The translations under genes and the position numbers were made by a program. A stretch of 64,000 bases of DNA from Chitinophaga qingshengii (GTDB lineage: Bacteria; Bacteroidota; Bacteroidia; Chitinophagales; Chitinophagaceae), in NCBI RefSeq assembly GCF_014529935.1, contig NZ_JACVFC010000002.1:1096596-1160595 (forward strand), written 5' to 3'. The notes beneath the pieces are model-generated. The model had not been told where the DNA came from. It did not search any database and saw nothing but the letters and a program-made list of their open reading frames with translations. How positions within the stretch are numbered: position 1 is the stretch's first letter; each line of letters begins with the position of its first letter. Shown one piece after another: positions 1 to 9,681 of the stretch.

Positions 1-152
1 TGTAACGGACACGGATAACCGGTATTGGTATTCCCCGAGGTACTGTTGCCAATGCTGATATCGGTCTGCGCCAGCAGGCGGCCGCCCAATATTAGCAGCA
101 AAGCCGCTACGAGGAGGGTTTTGTGGATAAATGAAAGCGTATAATTTCTCAT
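1..152 (-). CDS. Secreted protein, N-terminal part only
   Basis: This is an open frame of 50 codons from an ATG at 152, running off the left edge of the window, so the C-terminal part is not seen. Residues 1-29 form a clear signal peptide: a basic start, a leucine/alanine core and an LLAQ cleavage site. The mature end begins with an I-G-N-S-T-S-G-N-T-N-T-G-Y-P-C-P stretch. I recall similar starts in large secreted Bacteroidota proteins with fibronectin III or C-terminal sorting domains, but this is from memory. It is the last visible gene of the first SusCD operon, 42 bp after the DUF4302 gene, so it is probably an exported partner of that system. Its function is not known. Confidence 0.6.
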   Translation of the reverse strand, partial: MRNYTLSFIHKTLLVAALLLILGGRLLAQTDISIGNSTSGNTNTGYPCPL

Positions 153-194
153 ATAGAAAAACATTTGCTGGTTTTCAGGTGGGGTAACTATTTA

Positions 195-1490
195 TCAGAA
201 TACCCAGGAGATCCATGATTTGCCGTCTTTGGCACTGACCATGTCATAGGTGTTGGCGCTGGTTTGCACCAGGAAAAAGCCTGTCGGGTCTGCCATCAGC
301 GTACGGGTACGGACCAACGGCGTGGGGTCAGGCGGCAAATCGCCAAACAGCCTGTTGTCATGGAAAACAATGCGGCCATCATTCGTGAATGTGGGTGTGT
401 TGTGTAATACGCCGTACATGAGCGTCAGCTGTCCGTCTTCCGGTACGATGATGCCAAACGCATCAGTACCGGGACCGCCAGCTTCCGGCCAGTAAGTAGC
501 GGCTACAAAATCCGGTAGTGTGGCAAGCCCATAGGCGTCGCGTTTACCATTGACGATAAACCCTTCCGGGGTGTTCCAATAACGATGACGGTCCAACGCA
601 TAATTATACCAGCGCTTGGGCGCTGCTATATCCAATGCCAGCGGCCTGACGGTTTCGGTTATACTGGCTGGCTGACCGTTCACCGTTCCCCTGATAGCAC
701 CGCCATCCCAGGTGATATCATCGAAGCTGCCGATGGTAGTTGTGCCATCGGTAAAAGCCGGCGTGAGCACAATACCTTTGTTCGTATAGTAGAAGCCGGT
801 AGTATCGGATTTTACCTTCCCGTTATCGATCCGGGTGAACACGATACGGTGAGTGTATATGTTTATGGATACATCATACCGTACATTGCCAAGTGCAAAC
901 TGGCGGAAGTAAGTCAGTATGTGGTTGATACTATCAATGCCCCGGTTGATATGTTGCTGGTAATAGTCCGTCTGCTCCCGTTGGGAGGCTTTTACCAGTA
1001 TGGCACGGCTGCGGTTGAAACGGCCGGTGAGCACCAGGGTGTCTCCGGTTATGCCATTGATGGCAAACTCAAAGTCGGAACCAAGGCCTTCGCCGTAGTT
1101 GCCACCATTCTGACCGGCATCGGGGTCACAGAGTACATGCAGATAAGAGTAGGTATCGAATAACAAACTGGGCTGTTGCAGGGCTTTGAGCCGCCAGCTG
1201 CTTTCTTTTACCGTTGAGGTGGACACCGGTTCAAAATCGCTGAACATACGCACGCGATTGGAATCGTTGAACTGTAAATAAAAGCTGAACACCGATTTGG
1301 GAGAGCCGCCCGGATATACCAGTGCTTTCCAGCCATAAGGCGCCTGGGTCAGTATTTGCTGATACCGGTGCAGCGTATCATTGATACGTTCATCCGGTGA
1401 TTTATCGAACAGCGGATCTGTTTCTTTTTTACAGGAATAGATTCCAGCAAGCAGCAGTAATAAGTATAAAAGTTCTTTTCTCATACCCAT
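195..1490 (-). CDS. DUF4302-type lipoprotein
   Basis: The product is a 431-residue predicted lipoprotein. The signal sequence ends in a lipobox with Cys20 (G-I-Y-S-C-K-K). The early KSPDERINDTL and APYGWKALVYPGG segments resemble the DUF4302 family, which in Bacteroidota accompanies SusC/SusD genes; no biochemical role is established that I know of. No catalytic motif is visible. The start codon lies 6 bp downstream of the metallohydrolase stop, so the two genes are almost certainly cotranscribed. A second in-frame ATG at 1484 is an equally good start. Surface exposure as an accessory binding or processing protein is inferred from the operon only. Confidence 0.75.
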   Translation of the reverse strand: MGMRKELLYLLLLLAGIYSCKKETDPLFDKSPDERINDTLHRYQQILTQAPYGWKALVYPGGSPKSVFSFYLQFNDSNRVRMFSDFEPVSTSTVKESSWRLKALQQPSLLFDTYSYLHVLCDPDAGQNGGNYGEGLGSDFEFAINGITGDTLVLTGRFNRSRAILVKASQREQTDYYQQHINRGIDSINHILTYFRQFALGNVRYDVSINIYTHRIVFTRIDNGKVKSDTTGFYYTNKGIVLTPAFTDGTTTIGSFDDITWDGGAIRGTVNGQPASITETVRPLALDIAAPKRWYNYALDRHRYWNTPEGFIVNGKRDAYGLATLPDFVAATYWPEAGGPGTDAFGIIVPEDGQLTLMYGVLHNTPTFTNDGRIVFHDNRLFGDLPPDPTPLVRTRTLMADPTGFFLVQTSANTYDMVSAKDGKSWISWVF

Positions 1491-1496
1491 AAACAG

Positions 1497-2396
1497 TTAA
1501 TACAATAGCTTATTAATTTCTCTTCTGGTGCGGGTTTGCAGGCTATAGAAGTCGATATGCCATACCGTCTGGAAATAACTGACCACCATGGCTTCCTTTC
1601 TGCGCAGCTTCGCTTTGGCTTCCGCCTGTGGCGTTCCGTTGATACTGTATCCCGGCGGAATACTGTTGACGATCTTATCGAATCCGACCTTGCCTTCTAC
1701 CAGCATGGTGGATATCATCTCCACAAAATCATCATCATAACCAGACATGGCATAAGGCGTTACAAACCCATCCTGGTAAGCGGATATATCGTCGATGTTA
1801 TTCCAGTTGGCGGTATACAGTCCGGCGCAAATACGTTTGAACTCTACCGGGTACATCACGGTTTGGTGCAGGATATGCCCGAACTCATGTTCTATCACAT
1901 GGAACATCTGTTTTACGATAGCAGAGTCGCTGGCCTTGTAGCCAGGCATATCCTTCGTTACGAAGTCGTTGAGCAGGTACAGCACCACTTTACGGCCTCC
2001 TTCGGCAGTACCCAGCGTAATGGTGCCGTTTTCGTTCCAGCTGGCGCTGCCGCTGAGGATAAAGAACTTCGGGCAATAGCGGCGGAAAAACAGCTCACCG
2101 GCTTCCGCGATATAGGTATTCATCCATACCTTTTTGATGGCGCTCATCACGGGGATGACTTTCTCTTCACGGGGAGGTACCAGTACTTTGTTCAGTTCAA
2201 ATTCAAACTGGTCCCATTTATATTTCACAGCGATGTTGTAAGGAACGGTGAGCGTGTCGAAGAGCCAGCGGTCCAGCGGACCTTTGACCCAGGTATCGCC
2301 TCCCAGTCCGGGAATGTCGTCTACCTTGCCCAGGTCATCTTTCTTGCTGCAGGACAGTAGCAAGAAGAAGGACAGTGCGAGAAGAATGAGTTTCAT
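1497..2396 (-). CDS. Substrate import-associated zinc metallohydrolase lipoprotein
   Basis: The product has 299 residues. A lipoprotein signal with Cys16 (L-L-L-S-C-S) predicts membrane anchoring outside the cytoplasm. Around residue 170 it has an HExxH zinc motif (I-E-H-E-F-G-H-I-L-H), and downstream a DDDFVEM segment whose Glu could be the third zinc ligand. Length, lipobox, HExxH and position after SusD match the TIGR04549-type family of SusCD-linked zinc metallohydrolase lipoproteins. The likely role is hydrolysis of a peptide or peptide-like substrate before or after import by the neighbouring SusC/SusD. The substrate cannot be read from the sequence. It starts 26 bp after the SusD stop. 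Confidence 0.8.
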   Translation of the reverse strand: MKLILLALSFFLLLSCSKKDDLGKVDDIPGLGGDTWVKGPLDRWLFDTLTVPYNIAVKYKWDQFEFELNKVLVPPREEKVIPVMSAIKKVWMNTYIAEAGELFFRRYCPKFFILSGSASWNENGTITLGTAEGGRKVVLYLLNDFVTKDMPGYKASDSAIVKQMFHVIEHEFGHILHQTVMYPVEFKRICAGLYTANWNNIDDISAYQDGFVTPYAMSGYDDDFVEMISTMLVEGKVGFDKIVNSIPPGYSINGTPQAEAKAKLRRKEAMVVSYFQTVWHIDFYSLQTRTRREINKLLY

Positions 2397-2422
2397 AAAC
2401 AGCGATTTTTGTTGGTTGATAA

Positions 2423-3910
2423 TTATCTCGGGTTTAATGCGAGGCCGGAAGTGGTGGCAGATTGCGGAATTTGGAATACACAGCGGTTATCACCCGCTTT
2501 CAGTTCCAGTACTTCTCCCTGCCGCGTGGTATGCACCACTGTCATTTTGTAGCGTTGCAGATCAAACCAGCGCATGCCTTCCTGGAGGTATTCCACGCGT
2601 TTAAAATCCAGGATGGTATGTATCAGGCCATCCTTTTCGTTGGTGAGACCATAGAAATTGCGGATAGCCGTGGTCGTGATGATGTTGGCAGATGGATCAT
2701 AATTGCGGATACGTTTGCTGGCAAAGAGATTGAGGTCTTTGAGGGCAGCGGCGGTTTTCCCCATTTGTGCATTGGCTTCGGCGCGGTTAAAGAGTACTTC
2801 TTCCGTGGTGAACAGGGGCGTCATCACATAAGGCTGACCAATGGTGGCGTTTACAGAAGACTTCACAAAATATTCCGTCAGCTTGGGGACGAAGTAATTC
2901 TGGGAACCGGTGTAATACAGCGGGTACGCCCAGCGGCCGCCGGTAACGTTGTAACCCAGTATCTGCAGCTGTTTAGCGTAGTCCAGGTCGTAACGGTACT
3001 GACCTACATAGCGGCCATACAGTGATTGTGTTTCCACCAGCAGCAGGTTCGCGTTCTCTTTGGCATTGGCATAGAGGTCGAATATCTGTTCCGGGGAAAG
3101 GCTGCTGTAGGTGGTATTCCAGCCACGCATATTGCTGGCTACATCGTTGTTGGCGAAAGCCTGGTCAGCGTATTGCACCACTTTCGGATAGTCTTTTTTG
3201 AAGAGATAAAACCGGGTAGCAAAAGCATAGGCAGCGCTGCGGTTAAAATGATAACGTGGAACTTTATATGCATCGTCACTAATCAGCGGCAAGCCTTCCA
3301 GCAGGTCTTTCTCCACCATATCGTACACATAAGCCACTGTTTTGCGGTCATACTGTTTGATGACCACCGTTTCCGGCACGGTGACATAAGGAATGCCGGG
3401 ATCATTGGCAGCAGTAGCGGCATCATACATCTTCGAAAAAATATTCACCAGCATAAAATGCGCATAGGCCCTGGCTACCAGTGCTTCGCCACGCTGGGTG
3501 GCATAAGCGTTTCTATCCGCCGCCTTATCGCAGGCTTCCAGTGCCTGGTTGGCAGCCGCAATGGCTACGTAACAAGCCGTCCAGTAGGCTTCGGGGGAAT
3601 CCTGTTCAATAGATTGTATATCCCGGAAAAAATAGGCGTCCTGGTTAGGCCGGGCAATTACGCCGGCGCCTTTATCGGCCACATTATCAGACATCGCTTC
3701 ACACATGGTGGCATAAGACGACTGTGGATAAGCCGTTCCCAGCAACTTAGCCACCTTATCCGGTGTACTGAGGTTAGTCCAGGTGCTGTCGGGCACCTGC
3801 TCCAGGTATTTACGGCAGCTGCCCAATGTGAGCAGGCCTATCGTCAGCGCCGCCGTCACCAAGGGTCTTACAAAACGTGTAGTCGACACAGTGATATATT
3901 TCAGTTCCAT
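2423..3910 (-). CDS. SusD/RagB-family nutrient-binding lipoprotein (pair 1)
   Basis: This is a 495-residue surface lipoprotein acting as the lid and substrate-binding partner of SusC. The lipobox is L-G-S-C-R-K with Cys32. The fold is indicated by the YLEQVPDSTW start, the YWTACYVAIAAANQALEAC helix, the EALVARAYAHFMLVNIFSK segment and the C-terminal EGMRWFDLQRYK motif, all typical of RagB/SusD. The longest frame begins at a TTG at 3931 that overlaps the SusC stop. I prefer the ATG at 3910, which keeps a complete signal peptide and leaves a 10-bp gap after SusC. Its ligand is unknown; the metallohydrolase downstream hints at a peptide-type substrate. Confidence 0.93.
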   Translation of the reverse strand: MELKYITVSTTRFVRPLVTAALTIGLLTLGSCRKYLEQVPDSTWTNLSTPDKVAKLLGTAYPQSSYATMCEAMSDNVADKGAGVIARPNQDAYFFRDIQSIEQDSPEAYWTACYVAIAAANQALEACDKAADRNAYATQRGEALVARAYAHFMLVNIFSKMYDAATAANDPGIPYVTVPETVVIKQYDRKTVAYVYDMVEKDLLEGLPLISDDAYKVPRYHFNRSAAYAFATRFYLFKKDYPKVVQYADQAFANNDVASNMRGWNTTYSSLSPEQIFDLYANAKENANLLLVETQSLYGRYVGQYRYDLDYAKQLQILGYNVTGGRWAYPLYYTGSQNYFVPKLTEYFVKSSVNATIGQPYVMTPLFTTEEVLFNRAEANAQMGKTAAALKDLNLFASKRIRNYDPSANIITTTAIRNFYGLTNEKDGLIHTILDFKRVEYLQEGMRWFDLQRYKMTVVHTTRQGEVLELKAGDNRCVFQIPQSATTSGLALNPR

Positions 3911-3920
3911 AGGTCCATTT

Positions 3921-6900
3921 TTAAATACCAACTTTTATTGACAGGGTGAATTGCTTCTGGATAGGCTGCGCTACCCCACCGGAGTTAAAAAACTCAGGGT
4001 CCTGGCCATGCAGTTTTTTATCTGCATAAATCAACCAGGGATTAATCGCGGCACCGCTGACAGACATGCTGTTGAAGCCTATATGCCGGATCAGGGAGGT
4101 GGGCAGCTGATAGGTAAGCGACACCGTTTTCAGGCGGATAAAATCACCTTTCGCCACACGCTCGGTGGAATAGTTATAGTTATTGTACGGGTAGGCGCCA
4201 CGGATCAGCGTTTGTTCATAGGCATCCAGGATAGAAGGCACACGGGTGGTGTTTTCATCACCCGGCATTACCCAGCGGTCGTAGAACTCTTTAGGCATGG
4301 CATCCAGATCGGAATAGGCAGTTTTAAACGCCGGATACAGGCGGATTTTATTTCCCCACTGGTAGGTAAAAAACACATTCAGTGAAAGGGCCTTGTAGCG
4401 GAAAGTATTAGAGAAACCACCTGTGATAGGAGGATCTACCGCGCCTTCATACACGAGGTTGCCGGTTTTCAGGTCCTGCAGGTTTACATCAGAACTCGTC
4501 ACACCATCCTGGTTGATGAAGGAGGGCATGCCTGTTTTCGGAGCGAGGCCTTTGTACTGTAATGAAAACAGGCTATGCACCGGATATCCTTCTTTGTTGC
4601 CACCTTCCGCTACTACCAGATCAAAAATGGCCGGGATATTTTTGGCATTGGTGATCTTGTTGGTATTGTAGCCGAAAGTGATATTGGACTTCCAACCCCA
4701 GTCCTTTTTACGTATTACATCTCCGCCTATCAGTAATTCTATTCCTTTGGAAGTCATGTCGGCATAGTTGGCAGCTTTATACATTTCGCCACCTATGCCG
4801 GATGTTTTGATGATGCTGATGAGGTCGAAGCTCTTGCGTGTGTACAGGTCCAGTGAGATGTTAAGCCGGTTGTTGAGGAATCCGCCATCCAGTCCGATGT
4901 TGGTAGTATAGAGCTTTTCCCAGGTGAGGTCATCGTTTTGCAGGTGCGCCAGGCTGATCACCGATTCTACTTCATTGAGGTGAGGCCTGCGGGTATTGAT
5001 GGTATTAAAAACGATGTTGGAATTGGTTGCCGGGCCCATGCTGGCGGTGAGGCCGTAGCTGGCTCGCAGCGTCAGGTAGTTGAGCCAGGCCGTTTTTTGC
5101 AGGAATGGTTCCTGATCCATATTCCATGAACCTGCTACGCTCCAGGTAGGCAACCAGCGGGCTTTGCGGGATTGTCCCAGCCTGTTGGAACCGTCATAAC
5201 GACCGGTAGCGGTGAGGTTGTATTTGTTGTTGTAGGCATAGGTACCGGAAGCATAAAAAGCCGCAAAGCGGTCAAAATCGCGGCCCATTCCGTAGTAAGG
5301 GAAGTTGGATTCAATAGTTTGTTTCAGGATACGGTAATCCACAAACGGCGTTCCCCCGTTATCGTATTGGTAACCATAGCCGGTATTGGAAGCGTTCTGC
5401 CGGTCGGCATACTTTACCTGTTGACCGATCAACAGGTTGATGTTATGTTTTTGCGCGAAGGTATCAGCATAGGTTAAACCATTGCGGAAGTCGAAGTTCA
5501 TGAGCTGATCTTCCGTGCGGTTATAGAAGCCGCCGGCGGGCAGAACAATCACCGGTTGTGCATCCGGATCATCCGGGTTGCGGTACAGGAACTTGTTGTT
5601 CCGCGCAATGGTAGCGTTGCCGGCAGCACGGTAGGCATTGGCCATATTGGCCGCTTCCGTGATCTGGTGTTCACGGGAGGACTTTACATAGCGGATCGCA
5701 CCGGTGAACTCATAACGCAGGTTGCGGGTGAGTTTCCAACCCAGATCTCCCTGAAGGCGCAGGTCCATCATGTTCAGGTCAAGCGAGTTGTTATGCAGTT
5801 CATTGATGATATTGAACGGCGCAAAATTGCGGCGGAAATATTCCAGGTGTCCGTTCTGGTCATAGGCAGTGAGCGTGCGACTGGTATTGAGCGAATAGCT
5901 GAACGGGTTGATATCAAAATCACGATCGTATTGTCCTTCCACCGGATTACTGCTACGGGTGAGTGCTCCCGGCGCTTTTTGCTGGCGCACCGATGCCAAT
6001 GTGGAGAAACCAGCTGTCAGCCGGTCAGAGAATTTATAGGTATTACGGTAATTGAGGGTGTAGCGGTTCACTTTATCGGCCAGCGTCCAGCCGTTGTCGC
6101 TGTAGAAGCTGGTAGAGAAATAGGATTGTGATTTTTCCGTACCGGAAGAAATGCTGAGGGAATGTTCCTGTACAAAGTTGTTGCGGAACAGCAGTCCAAA
6201 CCAGTCTGTATTCGCGTTGGCATAACGCAGCAGGAAAGCCTTCATAGAAGCCGGATCGTTTTGTACCGGGAATTCGCCGTTACCATTGGCATCCAGCTGT
6301 TCATACAGTTTTCCGAAAACGCCGATATCCCCACGGGAAAGGATATCCGAAGTAAGGATACCTTTACGTTCCAACTCCGCCAGCACAGACATCTGCTGGC
6401 CGGAGTTCATGATATTAAAATTGTTATAGTTCGGTTTCAGCTGGGTACTGAAGTTGCCGCTGTAGGCTATAACGGGCTTGCCTGCACGACCTTTTTTAGT
6501 AGTGATCACCACTACCCCGTTCATTGCACGGGCGCCGTACAAAGCCGTAGCAGCCGCATCCTTCAGGATGTCAAAACTTTCGATATCGTTGGCGTTGAGG
6601 CCGGCCACCGCAGATCCCAGTAAGGTAGTAGGATCACCGCTGGACAGCTGATCGTTGGAGATGTTGACCACATCCTCGAGCACCACGCCATCCACTACCC
6701 AGAGGGGTTTGTTGTCACCGTTGATAGAAGTAGCGCCACGTACCCTTACTTTCGGCGCAGCGCCGAAAGTACCGGACACGTTCTGTATCGCTACCCCTGC
6801 TACACGGCCTTCCAGCATACGGCTTACATCAGTGATACCATCTATTTTCACATCTTCCGCTTTGAGGCGGGTAGCCGCTCCGGAGAATTTGCTCTTGTCG

Positions 6901-7586
6901 ATGCTTTGGAAGCCCGTTACCACCACTTCCTGCAGGCGGGTAGGTTTTTCTTTGAGCGTGATAGTGATGGTGCCGCTTTTGAATTCTCCCGCATGTATTT
7001 CTTCCATTTTGAAACCGGTGAAGTTGAATACCAGCACCGCATCGCCGGCGACCTTATGTATTTCAAATTCGCCTTTGGCATTGGTAGTAGTGCCTCTGGA
7101 AGAGCCTTTCACCAGTATGGTTACACCTGGCAGTGGTTCTTTTTTTTCTGAGACGACAATACCTTTCACCTCAATGAATCGGGGTGCTACCTGTCGCGGT
7201 GCAGCGATAGCCGGGAACGCCGTTATTTTTTTGGAAGCGTCCTGTTTGATAACGATACGATCGTAGATCACGCTATAGGACAGGGCGTAAGGAGTGAGTA
7301 GCTTATGCAGCAGGTCGCCTACTTTTTCATTGCGGGCGGAGATGCTGACTTTGTTGGCATTGAGTACTTCGCTGCCCACGTATACGAAGGATACCGAGGC
7401 GAGGTTACTGATTTTCTCCAGCGCATCTTTCAGTACAACATCATGCAGGTGGAGGGTGATTTTCTTTTCGAGCGCATCCTGAATATCCGCGGCGCCCGCC
7501 TGTAAGTGTAGCAGCGACAGGAAGAGCGTCAGACAACAAATGTAGTATCGGGTTTTACTATGCATATTGAATAAATGTTTGTTCAT
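3921..7586 (-). CDS. SusC/RagA-family TonB-dependent transporter with STN domain (pair 1)
   Basis: This 1221-residue outer-membrane transporter carries substrate into the periplasm using TonB energy. In order it shows a signal peptide, an STN (secretin/TonB short N-terminal) domain at about 38-110 (K-I-T-L-H-L-H-D-V-V), a CnaB-like carboxypeptidase-regulatory domain at about 138-222 (V-K-G-I-V-V-S-E-K-K), a plug with L-Q-E-V-V-V-T-G-F and KDAAATALYGARAMNGV, and a beta-barrel to the C-terminus. The STN domain is the part that contacts FecR-type regulators, which fits the sigma/FecR genes just upstream. An ATG at 7565 is an alternative start. A hairpin lies at 7588-7612, next to the start. Confidence 0.95.
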   Translation of the reverse strand: MNKHLFNMHSKTRYYICCLTLFLSLLHLQAGAADIQDALEKKITLHLHDVVLKDALEKISNLASVSFVYVGSEVLNANKVSISARNEKVGDLLHKLLTPYALSYSVIYDRIVIKQDASKKITAFPAIAAPRQVAPRFIEVKGIVVSEKKEPLPGVTILVKGSSRGTTTNAKGEFEIHKVAGDAVLVFNFTGFKMEEIHAGEFKSGTITITLKEKPTRLQEVVVTGFQSIDKSKFSGAATRLKAEDVKIDGITDVSRMLEGRVAGVAIQNVSGTFGAAPKVRVRGATSINGDNKPLWVVDGVVLEDVVNISNDQLSSGDPTTLLGSAVAGLNANDIESFDILKDAAATALYGARAMNGVVVITTKKGRAGKPVIAYSGNFSTQLKPNYNNFNIMNSGQQMSVLAELERKGILTSDILSRGDIGVFGKLYEQLDANGNGEFPVQNDPASMKAFLLRYANANTDWFGLLFRNNFVQEHSLSISSGTEKSQSYFSTSFYSDNGWTLADKVNRYTLNYRNTYKFSDRLTAGFSTLASVRQQKAPGALTRSSNPVEGQYDRDFDINPFSYSLNTSRTLTAYDQNGHLEYFRRNFAPFNIINELHNNSLDLNMMDLRLQGDLGWKLTRNLRYEFTGAIRYVKSSREHQITEAANMANAYRAAGNATIARNNKFLYRNPDDPDAQPVIVLPAGGFYNRTEDQLMNFDFRNGLTYADTFAQKHNINLLIGQQVKYADRQNASNTGYGYQYDNGGTPFVDYRILKQTIESNFPYYGMGRDFDRFAAFYASGTYAYNNKYNLTATGRYDGSNRLGQSRKARWLPTWSVAGSWNMDQEPFLQKTAWLNYLTLRASYGLTASMGPATNSNIVFNTINTRRPHLNEVESVISLAHLQNDDLTWEKLYTTNIGLDGGFLNNRLNISLDLYTRKSFDLISIIKTSGIGGEMYKAANYADMTSKGIELLIGGDVIRKKDWGWKSNITFGYNTNKITNAKNIPAIFDLVVAEGGNKEGYPVHSLFSLQYKGLAPKTGMPSFINQDGVTSSDVNLQDLKTGNLVYEGAVDPPITGGFSNTFRYKALSLNVFFTYQWGNKIRLYPAFKTAYSDLDAMPKEFYDRWVMPGDENTTRVPSILDAYEQTLIRGAYPYNNYNYSTERVAKGDFIRLKTVSLTYQLPTSLIRHIGFNSMSVSGAAINPWLIYADKKLHGQDPEFFNSGGVAQPIQKQFTLSIKVGI

Positions 7587-7587
7587 T

Positions 7588-7612
7588 CCGGGTAATAGGA
7601 ATCCCTATCCGG
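7588..7612 (-). promoter_or_regulatory. Hairpin in the fecR-susC intercistronic region, locus 1
   Basis: CCGG(G) at 7588-7592 pairs with (T)CCGG at 7608-7612, and TAGG at 7596-7599 pairs with CCTA at 7604-7607, with a 3-nt bulge. It lies one base upstream of the longest SusC start. No T-run follows on the minus strand, so it is not a classical terminator. It may be a leader or RNA-processing structure. Confidence 0.35.
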
Positions 7613-7978
7613 CTTTGCTGTAAAACCGGGCAATAAAGGGCCTTCTGCTGTGCAGTGTTATTTATTAGTGTCTATAAGACAATTATTAACCAGACAAGAA
7701 AGAGGTCATATGTACCATAGTAGCAATTCAGTTTGGTTGTGAAATGAAAAAATATCGGGAATGTATTGGTAATAGGGGCCCTGTTGAAAGAATACAGGCG
7801 TATTCGATCAATGGCAGATAACCAGGGATGAGAATCATTTCCAGGCTAAAAGTTACACAGGATAGCTTACCAGCAATACAACTTTTATGTTCTTCCTTAA
7901 TCAGTCAGGTCAATAGCTACAAAACAAGTTTTCCATCTTGCAATAGATTTTGGTTAACGGTAATTCCTTAATTGGTTA
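7613..7978. other. Intergenic region between fecR and susC, locus 1
   Basis: About 370 bp without a credible gene. It is A+T-rich and probably holds the promoter by which the ECF sigma drives susC. I looked for a TAnnTTTG element on the minus strand and found no exact match, which would be consistent with ECF rather than housekeeping recognition. I cannot define the promoter from this single copy. Confidence 0.4.
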
Positions 7979-8977
7979 TTAGTGGCAGTTGCCATCAACG
8001 ATTACATATCCGTTTCCGTTAGCATCCTTTTTGATTTTGGCGTTCAAGGTCACGGCAATGAGTGTTAAAGCTTCCTGCAAGTCGTCCGTTGTGTTAAAGT
8101 CTCCAAAGAAGCTGCAATGTTCTATCTTCTTATCAGCGCTGACCGGCACATTATAAAATCGTTGCAGGTCATTGAGTACCATGGACACCGGTTGTCCTTT
8201 ATAGATAAATTTTCCGTTCCGTTTCTGCAGGAAATAGCGGGCATCGTCGGTGGCATCTATCAGTTCCAGGCCTTTGGAAGCGGCGTGGTATACCGCGCTT
8301 TTGTTGGCACTCAGCACCAGTTGATGCTGCGGGTTGGTTTCACCGGTGCGGGTATTTACCTGTACGCTACCGGATACCACTACTACTTTGGCGACACCGT
8401 TTTTACGGACTTCCATGTTGAAGGAAGTGCCCAGTACAGTGGTATTGATCAGGTCAGAGGAGATCATAAAAGGATGCCTGCTGTCCTGCTTCACCTCAAA
8501 GAAGGCTTCACCATTGAGTTGCAGCGTTCTGTTTTTTTTTCCAAAGTTTTCGGGATAGGTGATGCTGGAACTTTTTTCCAGGTATACCAGGGATCCATCG
8601 GGCAATGTCACTGTTTTATGTTGATCACCGCTGCTCATGACCAGTTGTTTTACCTGCTGGCGGACAACCAGGTACCAGGAGGCGCCGGCGAGCAGTACAA
8701 TGGCTGCAGCGGCAGCTATTCTCCGTGCATACAACCGGAAGATGCCCGGCTGCGGGATACCGGCACGACGGTGTATTTTTTTCAGCAGTTGTGCTGACAT
8801 GCGTTCGTCCAGCAGATCTTTTATTTCCGGGCCTGTTGCCTGAAAATATTCTTTGGCAACCGCTTCCAGGTCCGACAGATCGTTTTCTTCCAGGTACTGT
8901 AGCATCCATTCCTGTTCTGTGGCAGACCAGTTTTCCGTATGTAGCAGTTGTCTGAGGTATTCCTTTCTGTTGTGCAC
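7979..8977 (-). CDS. FecR-family anti-sigma factor (locus 1)
   Basis: This 332-residue inner-membrane regulator holds the adjacent ECF sigma inactive and relays the signal from the SusC STN domain. A cytoplasmic N-terminus is followed by one membrane helix at about 87-105 (A-A-A-A-I-V-L-L-A-G-A). A periplasmic FecR domain spans about 115-215 with V-T-L-P-D-G-S-L-V-Y-L and the L-N-G-E-A-F-F-E-V motif, and the C-terminus is DUF4974-like. The start is a GTG at 8977; no in-frame ATG lies close by. It is separated from the sigma gene by about 100 bp and precedes SusC. Confidence 0.9.
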   Translation of the reverse strand: MHNRKEYLRQLLHTENWSATEQEWMLQYLEENDLSDLEAVAKEYFQATGPEIKDLLDERMSAQLLKKIHRRAGIPQPGIFRLYARRIAAAAAIVLLAGASWYLVVRQQVKQLVMSSGDQHKTVTLPDGSLVYLEKSSSITYPENFGKKNRTLQLNGEAFFEVKQDSRHPFMISSDLINTTVLGTSFNMEVRKNGVAKVVVVSGSVQVNTRTGETNPQHQLVLSANKSAVYHAASKGLELIDATDDARYFLQKRNGKFIYKGQPVSMVLNDLQRFYNVPVSADKKIEHCSFFGDFNTTDDLQEALTLIAVTLNAKIKKDANGNGYVIVDGNCH

Positions 8978-9081
8978 TATCGTGACGGTTTAATTTAAAT
9001 ACGCAGGTTGATAAAAAGTGGGTGGGTGAATTCCACAGAAAAAACATATTTATTTTATACTAATTCTTTCCTGTCGGAAAA

Positions 9082-9681
9082 TTAATGGGAAGCGTTGTGA
9101 CAGGTAAAGAAAAAAAGGAACAGCACAATGTACCGGTGGTCACCATTGCGCAACATATAGTCGTTTAGTTTAGCCATTGCAGCAGAAAGGTGTTCTTTCA
9201 CGGTATTACGGGAAATATTGAGTTCAGTGGCTACTTCATCATAGGTCTTGCCCTCCAGCTTACAGCGGGTAACAATGGTTCTTTTTTTGGGAGATAATTG
9301 CGCAATCGCCTGTTCAAGCAAACTGTACTGTTCTTCATCGAGGTGCTTGCGGTCGATCATCAGGTGGTCTTCCTGGTCCAGGTCCAGCAGGTTTTTATGC
9401 AGCGCCTGTTCTTTCAGTTTCCTGCGGACCCAGCTAACGGACAAATTGAAACTGATAACGAACAGCCATCCTCCTACCGATTGTTCCGCTTCTATATCGC
9501 GCCGCTTCTCCCATAGCCTGGCAAACACTTCCTGCAAGATATCTTCCGCCACAGCAGTATCTTTCACAAACTTGAGGATATTGCGGTACACCGCCTGATG
9601 ATAATTCCCATATAGGCTGTCAAAAGCGCTCACGTCGCTGTCCCGGAGCCGTAAAACCAATTCAGCATCTGTTATGTTCAT
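9082..9681 (-). CDS. ECF RNA polymerase sigma factor, FecI-like (locus 1)
   Basis: The product has 199 residues from the ATG at 9681; a longer frame reaches 9756 but adds no sigma homology. Region 2 is seen in FDSLYGNYHQAVYRNI and the DILQEVFARLWEKR segment. Region 4 is seen in LSPKKRTIVTRCKLEGKTYDEVA followed by the helix-turn-helix L-N-I-S-R-N-T-V-K-E-H. It should direct RNA polymerase to the SusCD operon when FecR is relieved. The C-terminus carries an odd hydrophobic tail (Y-I-V-L-F-L-F-F-F-T-C) after the DNA-binding region. It is the first gene of the regulatory unit, divergent from the acidic protein gene. Confidence 0.92.
   Translation of the reverse strand: MNITDAELVLRLRDSDVSAFDSLYGNYHQAVYRNILKFVKDTAVAEDILQEVFARLWEKRRDIEAEQSVGGWLFVISFNLSVSWVRRKLKEQALHKNLLDLDQEDHLMIDRKHLDEEQYSLLEQAIAQLSPKKRTIVTRCKLEGKTYDEVATELNISRNTVKEHLSAAMAKLNDYMLRNGDHRYIVLFLFFFTCHNASH

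Noticed and set aside
3911..3931. TTG start extension of the pair 1 SusD gene
   Set aside because: The ATG at 3910 gives a complete lipoprotein signal peptide and avoids overlap with the SusC stop.
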